This document shows positions 9,752-18,257 of a stretch of DNA of 30,393 nt, one piece after another. The stretch's first letter is position 1. Every line of letters begins with the position of its first letter. The notes beneath the pieces are model-generated. The model was given only the letters and a program-made list of their open reading frames with translations, ran no database searches and was not told where the DNA came from. Where the stretch lies: assembly GCA_027578815.1 (NCBI GenBank), contig JANBTH010000090.1:1-30393 (forward strand), in the 5' to 3' direction. Origin of the DNA: Coemansia sp. RSA 1804 (taxonomy: Eukaryota; Kickxellomycota; Kickxellomycetes; Kickxellales; Kickxellaceae). A program made the translations under genes and the position numbers.

Positions 9752-10447
9752 TCATCGCTTGCGGCGCTGGACGAGAGAATCCAAAAGTGCAGCAGATCTT
9801 TTTTGCTTCTTCCTCTTCTTGGATGGCTGGAATGATGTTTCAGAAGGAGCCGTGTCATTATGGTCTGGACTTTGCAACGGCGGCTTGGAGTTAGCTGAAT
9901 TAGGAATTGGCGGCGTGGAGCTACTACTGGCTCGGTTGGCAAACGCCTTGGATTTGCTTTCACTGCCGCTGTCGCTGTCATCATTATCGTCATCATTTCC
10001 ATCGGCGGCCTGCCGCGCAGTACGCTTGGAGCGGACATCGCCACCAGCATCGCCAGACACCGGCGTAATTCCCCTGGTCAATCTGCGCTTAAGCCGAAGC
10101 TCATCGGCTGTCAGCACGCTGGGCGCCGACGACACAAGCTGGTCGCCGCCAGTATTGCCTCTGACCATATCCTTGTGCGAAAGGAACTTTGCGCCCACTC
10201 CTAGGCGCGCTGGCCGGCCCTGGAACACATCGCGCGCCTTGACAGTAGCAGCCTCGGACTGTTGCGCTGCATTCTTTGTGCTTTTGTTATCGCCGTCATT
10301 CTTATTGTCATCCTCATCGTCATTGTCGCTGTCCCCGAGCCACGATCCCACTATTTGCGACGCTGCCTTGGCTGACGCTCGCAGCTGCGCTTCGATCTCT
10401 TGCACCTGCTGGATCTTCTCCTTGTCCTTTTTTGTTAGTTTTACCAT
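9752..10447 (-). CDS. Small charged protein, possibly DUF3245-like
   Basis: A 231-aa protein when started at the ATG at 10447. The frame continues 15 codons further to an ATG at 10492, but MVKLTKKDKEKIQQ looks like the natural start. The N-terminus is a Lys/Gln-rich amphipathic segment with SWLGDSDND after it, then a long Asp/Asn run. The middle carries RPARLGVGAKFLSHKD, a motif of the kind I associate with the conserved fungal family DUF3245; this is from memory and unverified. The C-terminus is strongly basic (KKRKKQKR ... QRRKR), typical of nuclear or nucleolar proteins. Asp/Ser low complexity fills the rest. No enzymatic domain is visible. A nuclear or ribosome-biogenesis role is only an inference from composition. 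Confidence 0.7.
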   Translation of the reverse strand: MVKLTKKDKEKIQQVQEIEAQLRASAKAASQIVGSWLGDSDNDDEDDNKNDGDNKSTKNAAQQSEAATVKARDVFQGRPARLGVGAKFLSHKDMVRGNTGGDQLVSSAPSVLTADELRLKRRLTRGITPVSGDAGGDVRSKRTARQAADGNDDDNDDSDSGSESKSKAFANRASSSSTPPIPNSANSKPPLQSPDHNDTAPSETSFQPSKKRKKQKRSAALLDSLVQRRKR

Positions 10448-11344
10448 CGGTGACACAACTCGTCCTTCTTTTTTTCCTTCCCGGTTGATCAAATAAGGGA
10501 GAAGATGCTGTGTACTGCTTTTCCTTTTTCTGATTCTTAATAGTATTGGACTGAGCTGGGATGGGTCCTTGCGCTAGGCCAAAATAGAGGTTTCAGAATC
10601 TAGAAACAAGACAAAACAAGAATACAAGATGAGCTGTTGAAACGCTTTTGTTAATTGTTAATTAGCAAATTGATAACGAGGCTAATCTAAATTACAGCCC
10701 CAACTATGGGTTATCAGCCGACTCCCTTACGGAAATCAGCTGAAAAATAAGATTTTCAGAGAAAATATGCGTCGGAGGTGGAAATGAGCATAGACAGAAC
10801 AGCTTTGATGGCTCTGAATCAACCAGTGGGCATATTGGTCATACAGTTGAGCTTGCTATGTTCAAACAATGGCTTTTGTTGTTAAAATGCAAGCAATGTT
10901 TTTCTATCTCAGCTATTTGTTGTTTTAACGGCAAAATTTTCATAGTGTAGTATTGGATTACTGGAATTACACATAGAAACGTTACACTGTGCTATTTTTA
11001 GATTTATTACATGTTAATTAGACATTACCTATCTAATTAGCTGTATGTAGGCATGTGCGTGTCATGCTTTATATATCTTAATATATTGAAAGTGTTAAAT
11101 AACCATATAGGAGCTTCATTAACGCTTTATAATAAAGTAAAAACGTGGTTAAATGAAAACGATGATAAAATGTGCACTAAAATATCAATATTTTATATTG
11201 ACCACCGTTCATAATTTATATGAAAAAGTATAAAAGAAGAAAGGTGCAGCCATATCCATTCAGCATATTTATTAGGCATTCATCATACTCTTTATTATAC
11301 CAATACTGCATTATTCAATTTAAGAAAATAGCTAGTTGATAAAT
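10448..11344. other. AT-rich intergenic region upstream of array A
   Basis: No ORF worth calling. It holds the promoter of the minus-strand gene on the left and the upstream part of the array A unit on the right. From about 11110 it is similar to DNA upstream of the second array A gene. It contains the 13-mer GTTAATTAGACAT at 11013-11025, which recurs in array B. Confidence 0.5.
11229..11236 (+). promoter_or_regulatory. TATA box of array A gene 1
   Basis: TATAAAAG starting 116 nt before the ATG at 11345. The matching box of the second gene starts 115 nt before its ATG, and the sequence around it is conserved between the copies. Confidence 0.65.
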
Positions 11345-11539
11345 ATGTCCGAAAAGCATAATTCCAGAGGAAGAAGAATAAGAAGAAGAGAATATATAGC
11401 ACCAGAGGATAGCACTGGCAATAGTGGAACAGAAGCAAGCAAACCAGATAATAATAATAAAGAACTTGAAGAGGCTAGATTAATTAGAGATTTAAGAGAA
11501 CAAACTGCAAGCTTAAGAAGCAAAAACAATTTACATTAA
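11345..11539 (+). CDS. Tiny hypothetical protein, array A gene 1
   Basis: A 64-aa ORF beginning MSEKHNSRGRRIRRREYI. The first part is very basic; the second is Asn/Glu-rich and ends in a charged helix-prone stretch (LEEARLIRDLREQTASLRS). There is no signal peptide or membrane segment, so a soluble intracellular protein is expected. The ATG is supported by conservation of ATGTCCGAAAAG and of the preceding leader in the neighbouring copy. NNNK, then RD..E/REQT.. and a final KNN or ENN, are the only other parts that align with the neighbour. I do not recognise a family. Existence as a gene is inferred from the conserved TATA spacing and duplicated unit rather than from homology. Confidence 0.5.
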   Translation: MSEKHNSRGRRIRRREYIAPEDSTGNSGTEASKPDNNNKELEEARLIRDLREQTASLRSKNNLH

Positions 11540-12121
11540 GGCAGAAAGATATATGCACATTCTAGTTGTTTAGATTCCTTATTGACAACCAACATTTAGG
11601 TAATACTATAATGCATGGCTCATATTCTTGAGCAACACCTAGCATAGTCTATATGTTTTAAAGGGCTTTAATAATAAAAGTTTTTATTAGCTCTAAAGGA
11701 AACCTAAAATACTGTTAAGAATAATTGCTGCTTTATATAAGGAAATCTCGTAAGGTTGAAAACATAAGGCAATGCTCTGATACCCCAGTAAGAAGCTAAT
11801 CAACATCTGACGCTTGTATTGTGTTCTCTCATCTGAGCAATAAATGTCCAAATTAAAGCTTTATAAATACTTTAAAAAAGAAATACGTAGTTAAATGGAA
11901 ACGATGACGAATAATCCATAAACGTAGCAATGATGAAATATGTACTAAATTTAAGATATTGGTATTTTATATTAACCACCACTTATAAATTATATGATAA
12001 AGTAGGTATAAAAGAAGGACGGTACAGCCATGTCCATTAAACATATTAATTAAACATTTATTATACTCTCCATCATAGCACTATTGTATTATTCAATATT
12101 AAAAATAATTAGTTGATAAAC
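11540..12121. other. Intergenic DNA within array A
   Basis: AT-rich. The left part is the 3' flank of copy 1, with the conserved block at 11579-11640. From about 11860 it is the promoter region of copy 2, with the TATA box at 12007. No further ORF. Confidence 0.55.
12007..12014 (+). promoter_or_regulatory. TATA box of array A gene 2
   Basis: TATAAAAG starting 115 nt before the ATG at 12122, in the conserved context GTATAAAAGAAG. Confidence 0.65.
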
Positions 12122-12358
12122 ATGTCCGAAAAGGCGAATGCTGGAAAAGGAAAAGATAAAGTTACAAAAGATAGTACAAGCCATAGAAAGGCGAAAGCGA
12201 ATAATATAGGTAATAATAATAAATATTTTGAACCAGTGGACATGACAATTAAAGAAATAAGAGACGAAACAGAGTTTTTACAGCTAGAAAATAACATATA
12301 TTTACCCAGAAAGTTAAATAAGTCGCTTACAGCAATATCTGAGCACTCGGAATTATAG
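12122..12358 (+). CDS. Tiny hypothetical protein, array A gene 2
   Basis: A 78-aa ORF beginning MSEKANAGKGKDKVTKDS, paralogous to the gene at 11345. The N-terminal half is Lys-rich; the C-terminal half contains IKEIRDETEFLQLENN, a short amphipathic, coiled-coil-like stretch, and then a tail ending EHSEL that has no counterpart in copy 1. It has no signal peptide or membrane helix. The first four codons match copy 1 at every base, then the proteins diverge sharply while the surrounding non-coding DNA still aligns. Function unknown. Confidence 0.5.
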   Translation: MSEKANAGKGKDKVTKDSTSHRKAKANNIGNNNKYFEPVDMTIKEIRDETEFLQLENNIYLPRKLNKSLTAISEHSEL

Positions 12359-13037
12359 TCTAATATTGATTAGTTCTGATAATGAAATGTTACGAGCAAC
12401 AAGGAGTAATAACCTAAAATTGATATCTGACATTTATCATTACTAAAAAGGATAATACACATGTTATAATCCATACAGGACAAAGAGTGCCAAAGTATAA
12501 AAGCAACGGCTTGTCCTGATTAATAGTTTAATAGGTTTCCTTATAGTAAATAACATACTTTTTATATTCCACTTGAAAACACATTGAAACATATGTATGT
12601 TTTTTAGTTTAGGTTTTTTATTGATAATCAACATTTAGGTAATATCATAATACATTGCCCATACATTTGAACAGTTCTTGTCATTGTCTATTGTTGGGTA
12701 TATATTATATCCAGTGTACTCAATAGACTGGTATAATGGCTAACAAGGCGATGAGTGCTGCTCGCCCACCAAAATAATATCTCACACAAGTGACGATTAC
12801 TGCCATATGTATATTTTCTTTATGAAAGGAAATTTGTGCAAGAGTTTATGTAAAGACAATTAGCATTTAAAAAACAAAAATTTACTACATCATCCTGAAA
12901 AATAAAAAACAATGTACGAGGAAGGGGAAATGTAGAGAGAAAAGAAAAAAGAATCCAAATGTTCCCTTCAAATGCCTTGTTAGCCGATTAGACTAAACCA
13001 ATGGAGTAAGAAAAAAAGAAAGAGACAGTGTTTCATG
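12359..13037. other. AT-rich intergenic region downstream of array A
   Basis: Contains the conserved downstream block of array A (12618-12680) and an orphan TATAAAAG at 12496-12503. It ends in the 3' flank of the minus-strand PWWP-like gene. No gene supported. Confidence 0.5.
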
Positions 13038-15143
13038 TCAGGCAAATTTTCTGCGCTTACCAAACCGCGTGCTGGTGCCAAGACCAGGGGGCCACTCATT
13101 CCCCATCTCAACCCACAGGTCCTTAGCAGACTTGCGAACAAGCGAACGGAAGAACTTGTACTCCTCTTGGACTTCCTCCAGCTCCTTTGCAATCCCCAGA
13201 ATACGAGGCGAATCGGCGGGTTGCGAGGAATCGGCAGCCTCCTGCGACTCGGCAAGAGCAGCAGCAGCAGCAGCGGCGGCCAGGGCGATACCGGTGGTGG
13301 ATTTTGGAATCTTGCCCAGAAGCGCGTCGGGAATCGTCAGCAGTGGCACACCGCCGCCCGACAATAATGATGATGTTGACGATGATGTGGCGTTACGACG
13401 GTTAGCAGATGACGTTGTGTGTTGGTGGCGACGCGGTTTGGAGGGCGTGTGTGTGTTGGTTGCGCCTTGGTTCTGGCCGCGAGAGTGCAATGGCGGGCGG
13501 CCGCGTTTACCAGTACCGGTTCCGTTGGTGACAGGCGGGCCGGACGCAGTCTTTAGCTGCTGCGATGGTTGCTGCTGCTGGCGTGCCCGCCGAGACGAGC
13601 GTCCCGAGGACAAGGCGCGAGACTGGTTGCGCGTGGAGCGCGCAGGATCCTCGGAGGGCGGGGTGGTTGAGCCGTCGCGGGATTCGTGGGCGGCGGTTCC
13701 GGAGGAGACAGGAGTATCTGCTGACGCATCGACGGCATTTGCGCCGCTACCGTCACCCTCGTCATCGTCATCATCGCCATCGGCCGTGGCAGTAGCCGAG
13801 CGGCGCAGAGACTTTGCACCATTGTCGCTGGCATTCTCATCGTCACCATCGGCGTCGCCATCGGCATATTCGTCTCTCTCCTGCCTCGAGGAATCCGATG
13901 GCGGCGGAGGCGACCCAGACTTGAGTCTGCCAGAGGCGGCCGCAGCTGCAGCCATGGCGGCAGTCGATTCGCTTCTGCTGCGTCGTCTGGTGCGTGGGTG
14001 TGCCGATGCTGCGCGACGGCTGGATGACCGGCTCTTTGGTCTGCCGCGCCGGGAGCGCACGGGCCGCTCGGCTTCATCTGCCTGGTCGGGATTGTCGGAG
14101 CCATTGCCATTGTCATCGGAATTGTCGTTGTCGTTATCATCGTTATTTTCATCATCATTATCATCGTCGTTGTTGTTATCGTTCTCATCGGCGGCTTCAG
14201 GGCTCGGCTGCGAGGCATGGGGCGGCAATGCAGAAGCGTCAGCAAAGGGGTCTGCATGCAGTGCATTCTTTGCAGAAACTAGGGTAGACATATCGGACTC
14301 GGCAGCACTGGAACCTGCATGCGTACTAGAGGAGGCCTCCGCCAGCATCGCATTGTTCTCAGCATCCTGCGCGGCAGCGGTTGTAACCAGAAGGTCTCGC
14401 GATGCACTACTGCGACTACTGCGCGAGGAGGGGCTGGCTGGCAACAATGTGGAGGGCACATTTCCCGGCACGGAATAAGAAGAAGAAGAAGAAGAAGAAG
14501 AAGAGGAGGCGGCGGCAGCTAGAGGCAGCGGCGGCGCATTGTTGTCGGCGCCAACGAGTGGCAATGATGGTTCGCGTAGAACAAACGGCAGCGTCAGAGC
14601 GTCGGACCCCGTGTGCCACAGCAGCCACTGGAACTTTGCTTGTGCGTGGCCGGTGCGCAGATACGCAAGCGCGCTTTTGATGGCTCTGTCGCGGAGAAAG
14701 CCCGGCACCGACGCTGCAAAGCTGGTGAACGGCTGCTGGTCGGTGTTGAAGAGCCGGAGCTCGCTGCCTCGCACTGTCGAGTACTTGTTGTCTTCAAAGT
14801 ACTTTACCAGATACTCATTCTCGCCCAATTGCGAGCATCCCATTGTTGCGTCGATCTCGTCCGTCGGCACCACCATTGCTGGCCACCAGAACGGTGCCGA
14901 TGCATCCAGCGGGTCGACAAACACTACATCGCGGCCCCGCCATTGGCGCCCGCCATTATCGCCGATGCTGGGCGAGTGCTGCTGTGGAGGTGCTTCGGCG
15001 TCGCCTTCGCCCTCCGTTGCCCTGGAGGCTGCTGGCTGCTGCATATGCTTATGAGTTGTGTTGTTTTGTATGGGTATCGGGGGGGGGGGGGTGAGCGCTG
15101 TTAGGATGGAGGTGGTGCTTTTCAGGGCGTGGCTCCCAACCAC
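13038..15143 (-). CDS. PWWP-like chromatin-associated protein with long disordered region
   Basis: A 701-aa ORF. A globular part near residues 68-190 has GRDVVFVDPL, then PFWWPAMVVPTDEID and EYLVKYFEDNKYSTVR followed by ELRLF. The aromatic WWPAMV followed by a Y/F-rich strand is the pattern of a PWWP/Tudor-type methyl-lysine reader, and a helical segment (FLRDRAIKSALAYLRTG) follows. The remainder is disordered: poly-Ser, an Asp/Asn run, and repeated basic stretches such as RSRRGRPKSRSSSRR and GKRGRPPLHSRG, which look like AT-hooks and nuclear signals. The last 45 residues (EVQEEYKFFRSLVRKSAKDL onward) are predicted helical and may be a conserved tail. An in-frame ATG at 15044 (MQQPAASR) may be the true start, because a 13-G run at 15079-15091 lies in the extension. 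Nuclear role inferred. Confidence 0.75.
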   Translation of the reverse strand: MVGSHALKSTTSILTALTPPPPIPIQNNTTHKHMQQPAASRATEGEGDAEAPPQQHSPSIGDNGGRQWRGRDVVFVDPLDASAPFWWPAMVVPTDEIDATMGCSQLGENEYLVKYFEDNKYSTVRGSELRLFNTDQQPFTSFAASVPGFLRDRAIKSALAYLRTGHAQAKFQWLLWHTGSDALTLPFVLREPSLPLVGADNNAPPLPLAAAASSSSSSSSSSYSVPGNVPSTLLPASPSSRSSRSSASRDLLVTTAAAQDAENNAMLAEASSSTHAGSSAAESDMSTLVSAKNALHADPFADASALPPHASQPSPEAADENDNNNDDDNDDENNDDNDNDNSDDNGNGSDNPDQADEAERPVRSRRGRPKSRSSSRRAASAHPRTRRRSRSESTAAMAAAAAASGRLKSGSPPPPSDSSRQERDEYADGDADGDDENASDNGAKSLRRSATATADGDDDDDEGDGSGANAVDASADTPVSSGTAAHESRDGSTTPPSEDPARSTRNQSRALSSGRSSRRARQQQQPSQQLKTASGPPVTNGTGTGKRGRPPLHSRGQNQGATNTHTPSKPRRHQHTTSSANRRNATSSSTSSLLSGGGVPLLTIPDALLGKIPKSTTGIALAAAAAAAALAESQEAADSSQPADSPRILGIAKELEEVQEEYKFFRSLVRKSAKDLWVEMGNEWPPGLGTSTRFGKRRKFA
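15079..15091. repeat. Poly-G tract (13 bases)
   Basis: An uninterrupted run of 13 G on the plus strand, just upstream of the probable start of the PWWP-like gene. Such runs slip in replication and in sequencing, so the reading frame upstream of 15044 on the minus strand should not be trusted. Confidence 0.9.
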
Positions 15144-15858
15144 ATGGGAGCTGCTGGTATTGATACTAGCGCTGGTGTTATAGGGGGTGGTTACCGTTGA
15201 TGCTGCTTATCGGAGCACGGAAAGAGGAAGGAGGAAAAAGGTTACTACGGCGGGGGTGCGGGTACACGAATTAGCATAAAAAGAAGCGCTTTGTAGATTC
15301 GGGTTCAATTGAAAAAGGTCCAAGCAACAAAGAGAGGGGGAGAGCCAGAAGCAGCCGTTTAGTCGACTGAAGGAAGCAGCTTCTCCTCCTCCCCCTCCCT
15401 TTTTTGGGTTTTTACAACCCGGTCGTTTGTCCTGGCTTTTATTTTTTTTCAAGCAAAAAATGTGTGAGCGCCACCAGCCAACCCCCAAGCCCTGATTGGC
15501 GGGATGCCCCATCATCACCTGCGAAGCTGGATGTGCCTTTTCCTTCATTTTGGCGTCGCATCCCATTGGCGGACCCTCCCTTGTTTCCAAGAATTGGTCT
15601 GAAATGTAAAAATAAAAATAAGCATGGCTAAATGCTTGTTGTAAAGGTTAGATGCTTTTTCTTTTTATCTCTATCTCTCGTTCTAGACCTTGCCCAACTT
15701 TTCCTTGTGCCTAATTTTTCCTTTTCCTTCTGTCATTGCATTTTTTGTATTTTCACAGGTATATTTGCATAAACTCCCCCCTCTCCACACACATACACCA
15801 CCACCCTTTATTTCTTTATTCACTCTATTCTTTTTATCTTTTATCTTGGCGTATTGGA
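15144..15858. other. Divergent promoter region between PWWP-like and ABC ATPase genes
   Basis: About 715 bp shared by two genes pointing away from each other. It contains pyrimidine-rich tracts near 15640-15850 before the ABC gene. No convincing TATA box and no supported ORF. Confidence 0.5.
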
Positions 15859-16587
15859 ATGATAGCCGCAGCCTCACAAACAGAGAACTACGGAACCATC
15901 GACACGTCCTCCGACGAGACACCGGTTCTGCAGGTCAAGGAGCTGACAAAGCGCCGGGACGGGTCAACCGATGCATCCGACCATCTGTTCTACGACGTTG
16001 GGTTCACGCTCCACGCAGGCGAGGTGATTGCAGTACGCGGACCCAGCGGCGTAGGCAAGACCACGATTCTGCGGTGCATAGCGCAACTCACAACATGCGA
16101 GGCCGGCGTATGTACGCTGCAGACAGCCAAGGGGTCCAAGACACCACAGGAACTGGGTGTGCCGCAGTGGCGCGCAGAAGTCATGTACGTGCCGCAGAGG
16201 CCGGCGCAAATGGCCGGCACTCCGCTGGATTTCGTGGATATGGTGAATTCGTTCAGGGTGCAGACAGCGAGGGACCATTACGACCCTGTGGAGATTGCCG
16301 AGGACTGGGGCATTGCGCCCGAGCTGTGGGAGAAGAAGTGGCCCGAGCTCTCTGGCGGCGAGCAGCAGCGGATAGCACTGGCTGTTGCGCTTTCGTGCGA
16401 CCCGCAGGTGCTCCTGCTCGACGAGCCTACCAGCGCACTGGACCCGGAGTCTACCCTGATGGTTGAGGATACGCTGGCTTCTAGAACGTGCATCTGGATC
16501 ACGCATGACGACAACCAGGCCAAGCGAATTGCTTCCAGGGTTCTTGAGCTCCATCCCGACGCGTCCTACCGCCTGTTCTCCCCATAA
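15859..16587 (+). CDS. Stand-alone ABC transporter ATP-binding subunit, bacterial FetA/YbbL-like
   Basis: A 242-aa protein containing one nucleotide-binding domain and no membrane segment. It has Walker A GPSGVGKTT (about residues 61-69), a Q-loop in VPQRPAQM, signature LSGGEQQR (about 164-171), Walker B VLLLDEPTSALD (about 184-195) and the H-loop ITHDD. All catalytic positions are present. The frame extends 41 codons upstream, but that part reads as a pyrimidine-rich leader; MIAAASQTENYG is the likely start. Size and arrangement match the ATPases of the bacterial FetA-FetB (YbbL-YbbM) pair and plant STAR1, which need a separate membrane partner. No such permease gene is in the window. It lies 181 bp before the Fyv6-like gene, same strand. 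Transported substrate unknown. Subfamily assignment is less certain than the ABC call. Confidence 0.85.
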   Translation: MIAAASQTENYGTIDTSSDETPVLQVKELTKRRDGSTDASDHLFYDVGFTLHAGEVIAVRGPSGVGKTTILRCIAQLTTCEAGVCTLQTAKGSKTPQELGVPQWRAEVMYVPQRPAQMAGTPLDFVDMVNSFRVQTARDHYDPVEIAEDWGIAPELWEKKWPELSGGEQQRIALAVALSCDPQVLLLDEPTSALDPESTLMVEDTLASRTCIWITHDDNQAKRIASRVLELHPDASYRLFSP

Positions 16588-16768
16588 CGTCTCTCGTCCG
16601 CGGTGCCGTTCTCTTGTATACTGGAGTTACAAAAATATTTTTCTTGTTTCTTGCTTAATGTAAAGTCCGCAGAGTCGCTTCTAGCACAGGGTAACCAACC
16701 ACATTGACCGTTTCTCCTCTTTTCTTCTCTTTTTATTTGAAGGAATTGTAAAATAAAGCACGTGGAGT

Positions 16769-17701
16769 ATGAGCGGACAAGGCAGCAAGACCACCGATCC
16801 CAATTCGCGGTTTATCTCAGCAGACGCCATCGAGGAGGCACGCAAGGAGCGGGAGGCAGCATGGAAACGAGCGTACGACAAGGGCGACGATAATGGTGGA
16901 GGCCCACAGGACGGAGGCCCAGCACAGGACTACGATCCACGCACCCTGTTTGAGCGGCTGCAGGAGCAGAAGCGCCGGAAAACGGAGGCGTACGAGGAGT
17001 CTCGACGGTTTGCTAATCAGATCAGGAAGCTCGATACCGACGAGATTGAGTTTCTCGACACCGTCCAGGATGCCGAGGACAGGAAGCACGCGGATGCGCG
17101 TCGCGACGATGCGGAGCAGCTGGCCAGGTTCAAGGACGATCTGATGGCTGCGCATGATCCGGGTGCTCGGTCGACGGGCGGCTCCGGCGTGCGCAAGAGA
17201 CCTGCTGCTCCTATGCTACAGTCCCAGAGAAGCGGCGCTGGCTCAAGGAGGCCGCCCTTTTCGTTGCAGGGCATCGTGGAGCTGAGAAAGCCGGTGTCTG
17301 CCGAGTCCCCTACTGCCGATGCGGGTTCTGCAAAGAACCGTGATCCAGAGCACGCGCTGGACAAGAGCTCATCTAGCTTCGTAGTCCCCGAGGATGCCGA
17401 CAACGATGGGCCAGCAGCCGGGGCACAGGATCCGCTTGGGCTTTTGACATCTTACGCCAGCGACGACGAAGGCAGTAGCGATGATAATGGCGGTGGCGAT
17501 GATAATGGCGGTGGCGATAANNNNNNNNNNNNNNNNNNNNNNNNNNNNNNNNNNNNNNNNNNNNNNNNNNNNNNNNNNNNNNNNNNNNNNNNNNNNNNNN
17601 NNNNNNNNNNNNNNNNNCTTTTGACATCTTACGCCAGCGACGACGAAGGCAGTAGCGATGATAATGGCGGTGGCGATGATAATGGCGGTGGCGATAAATA
17701 G
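16769..17701 (+). CDS. FAM192A/Fyv6 (NIP30) N-terminal-domain protein, C-terminus disrupted by assembly gap
   Basis: Residues about 10-125 match the NIP30 N-terminal domain: SRFISADAIEEARKEREAAW, YDPRTLFERLQEQKRRK, then FANQIRKLDTDEIEFLDTV. Family members include human FAM192A/PSME3IP1, which binds the PA28-gamma proteasome activator, and yeast Fyv6, a splicing factor of the catalytic step. Nuclear location is expected. The tail is Ser/Asp/Gly-rich. The ORF crosses 97 Ns at 17521-17617, and the 80 bases before the gap are identical to the 80 bases after it. The frame stays open only because 80+97 is a multiple of three. The natural protein probably has one copy and about 251 aa, ending GGGDK. 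Domain assignment is good; listed length is not reliable. Confidence 0.82.
   Translation: MSGQGSKTTDPNSRFISADAIEEARKEREAAWKRAYDKGDDNGGGPQDGGPAQDYDPRTLFERLQEQKRRKTEAYEESRRFANQIRKLDTDEIEFLDTVQDAEDRKHADARRDDAEQLARFKDDLMAAHDPGARSTGGSGVRKRPAAPMLQSQRSGAGSRRPPFSLQGIVELRKPVSAESPTADAGSAKNRDPEHALDKSSSSFVVPEDADNDGPAAGAQDPLGLLTSYASDDEGSSDDNGGGDDNGGGDXXXXXXXXXXXXXXXXXXXXXXXXXXXXXXXXXLLTSYASDDEGSSDDNGGGDDNGGGDK
17441..17520 (+). repeat. 80-bp direct repeat, copy left of gap
   Basis: Identical base for base to 17618-17697 and ends exactly at the N run. Internally it contains a GATGATAATGGCGGTGGC minisatellite. Best explained as an unresolved overlap of two contig ends. Confidence 0.9.
17521..17617. other. 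Assembly gap (97 N)
   Basis: A run of 97 unknown bases inside the Fyv6-like gene, flanked by identical 80-bp sequences. Confidence 0.99.
17618..17697 (+). repeat. 80-bp direct repeat, copy right of gap
   Basis: Second copy of the sequence at 17441. It continues into the stop codon TAG of the gene, so this copy is the genuine 3' end. Confidence 0.9.
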
Positions 17702-18176
17702 AAGCGACGTGGACAATTATTAGAAACATCCTCCCGTAGCAGCAGAGATAATCTGATCTCTCCTCCGTCTGCCCAACGAGCGAAATGCCAGCCGTGGACA
17801 TTGTTTGACTATCCAACCCTTTACGTGTAGGTTTCCTTCTTTTTGATAGCGTGTTTGCGCCAAAAAGAAACACCAAGTGTCTCCTTTTCACTGTTGAAGA
17901 GATAAGAAGCATCATGGTGCAGGAAATTAATAGCAGTGGGCCCAGCTCAGCGTCATCACCACAATGCAGCGAGAGATAAGATCTGGCTAACCTCCACCGG
18001 TTTTATTAAAAAAACCCATTAGATGGTATTTTATGCATCATTCTTTTTTCTTTCTCTCTCACATTATTCGGCTTTATTGTGTCTTATCTCTATAAGAATC
18101 GACTATTTATACAAGACATCAAACCCCTCACATTTTTCAGTATATTATATTAATTTAGTTTCATAGTACTTCAAGT
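17702..18176. other. Intergenic region before PPCS gene
   Basis: About 475 bp with no ORF. TATA-like sequences occur at about 18089-18110 (TCTATAAGAAT and TATTTATACAAG), 70-90 nt before the ATG at 18177. Either could be the core promoter. Confidence 0.5.
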
Positions 18177-18225
18177 ATGAACAGCAACCACTCCACAGAG
18201 CCCAGCACAGTAGCAGACCGTAGCG

Positions 18226-18257
<32 letters not shown>

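Larger units (their letters stand above)
11110..11660 (+). repeat. Array A, duplicated unit copy 1
   Basis: Upstream, leader and downstream DNA align by eye with copy 2 (about 11860-12715). Shared blocks include GTATAAAAGAAG, GCAGCCAT.TCCATT, TATTATTCAAT, TAGTTGATAAA.ATGTCC and, downstream, TTATTGA.AA.CAACATTTAG at 11579 and 12618. The two ATGs are 777 nt apart. Boundaries are approximate. Confidence 0.75.
11860..12715 (+). repeat. Array A, duplicated unit copy 2
   Basis: Second copy of the unit described at 11110. It differs mainly in carrying about 220 nt more between the stop codon and the conserved downstream block. That extra segment holds another TATAAAAG (12496-12503) with no ORF of note behind it. 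Confidence 0.75.
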
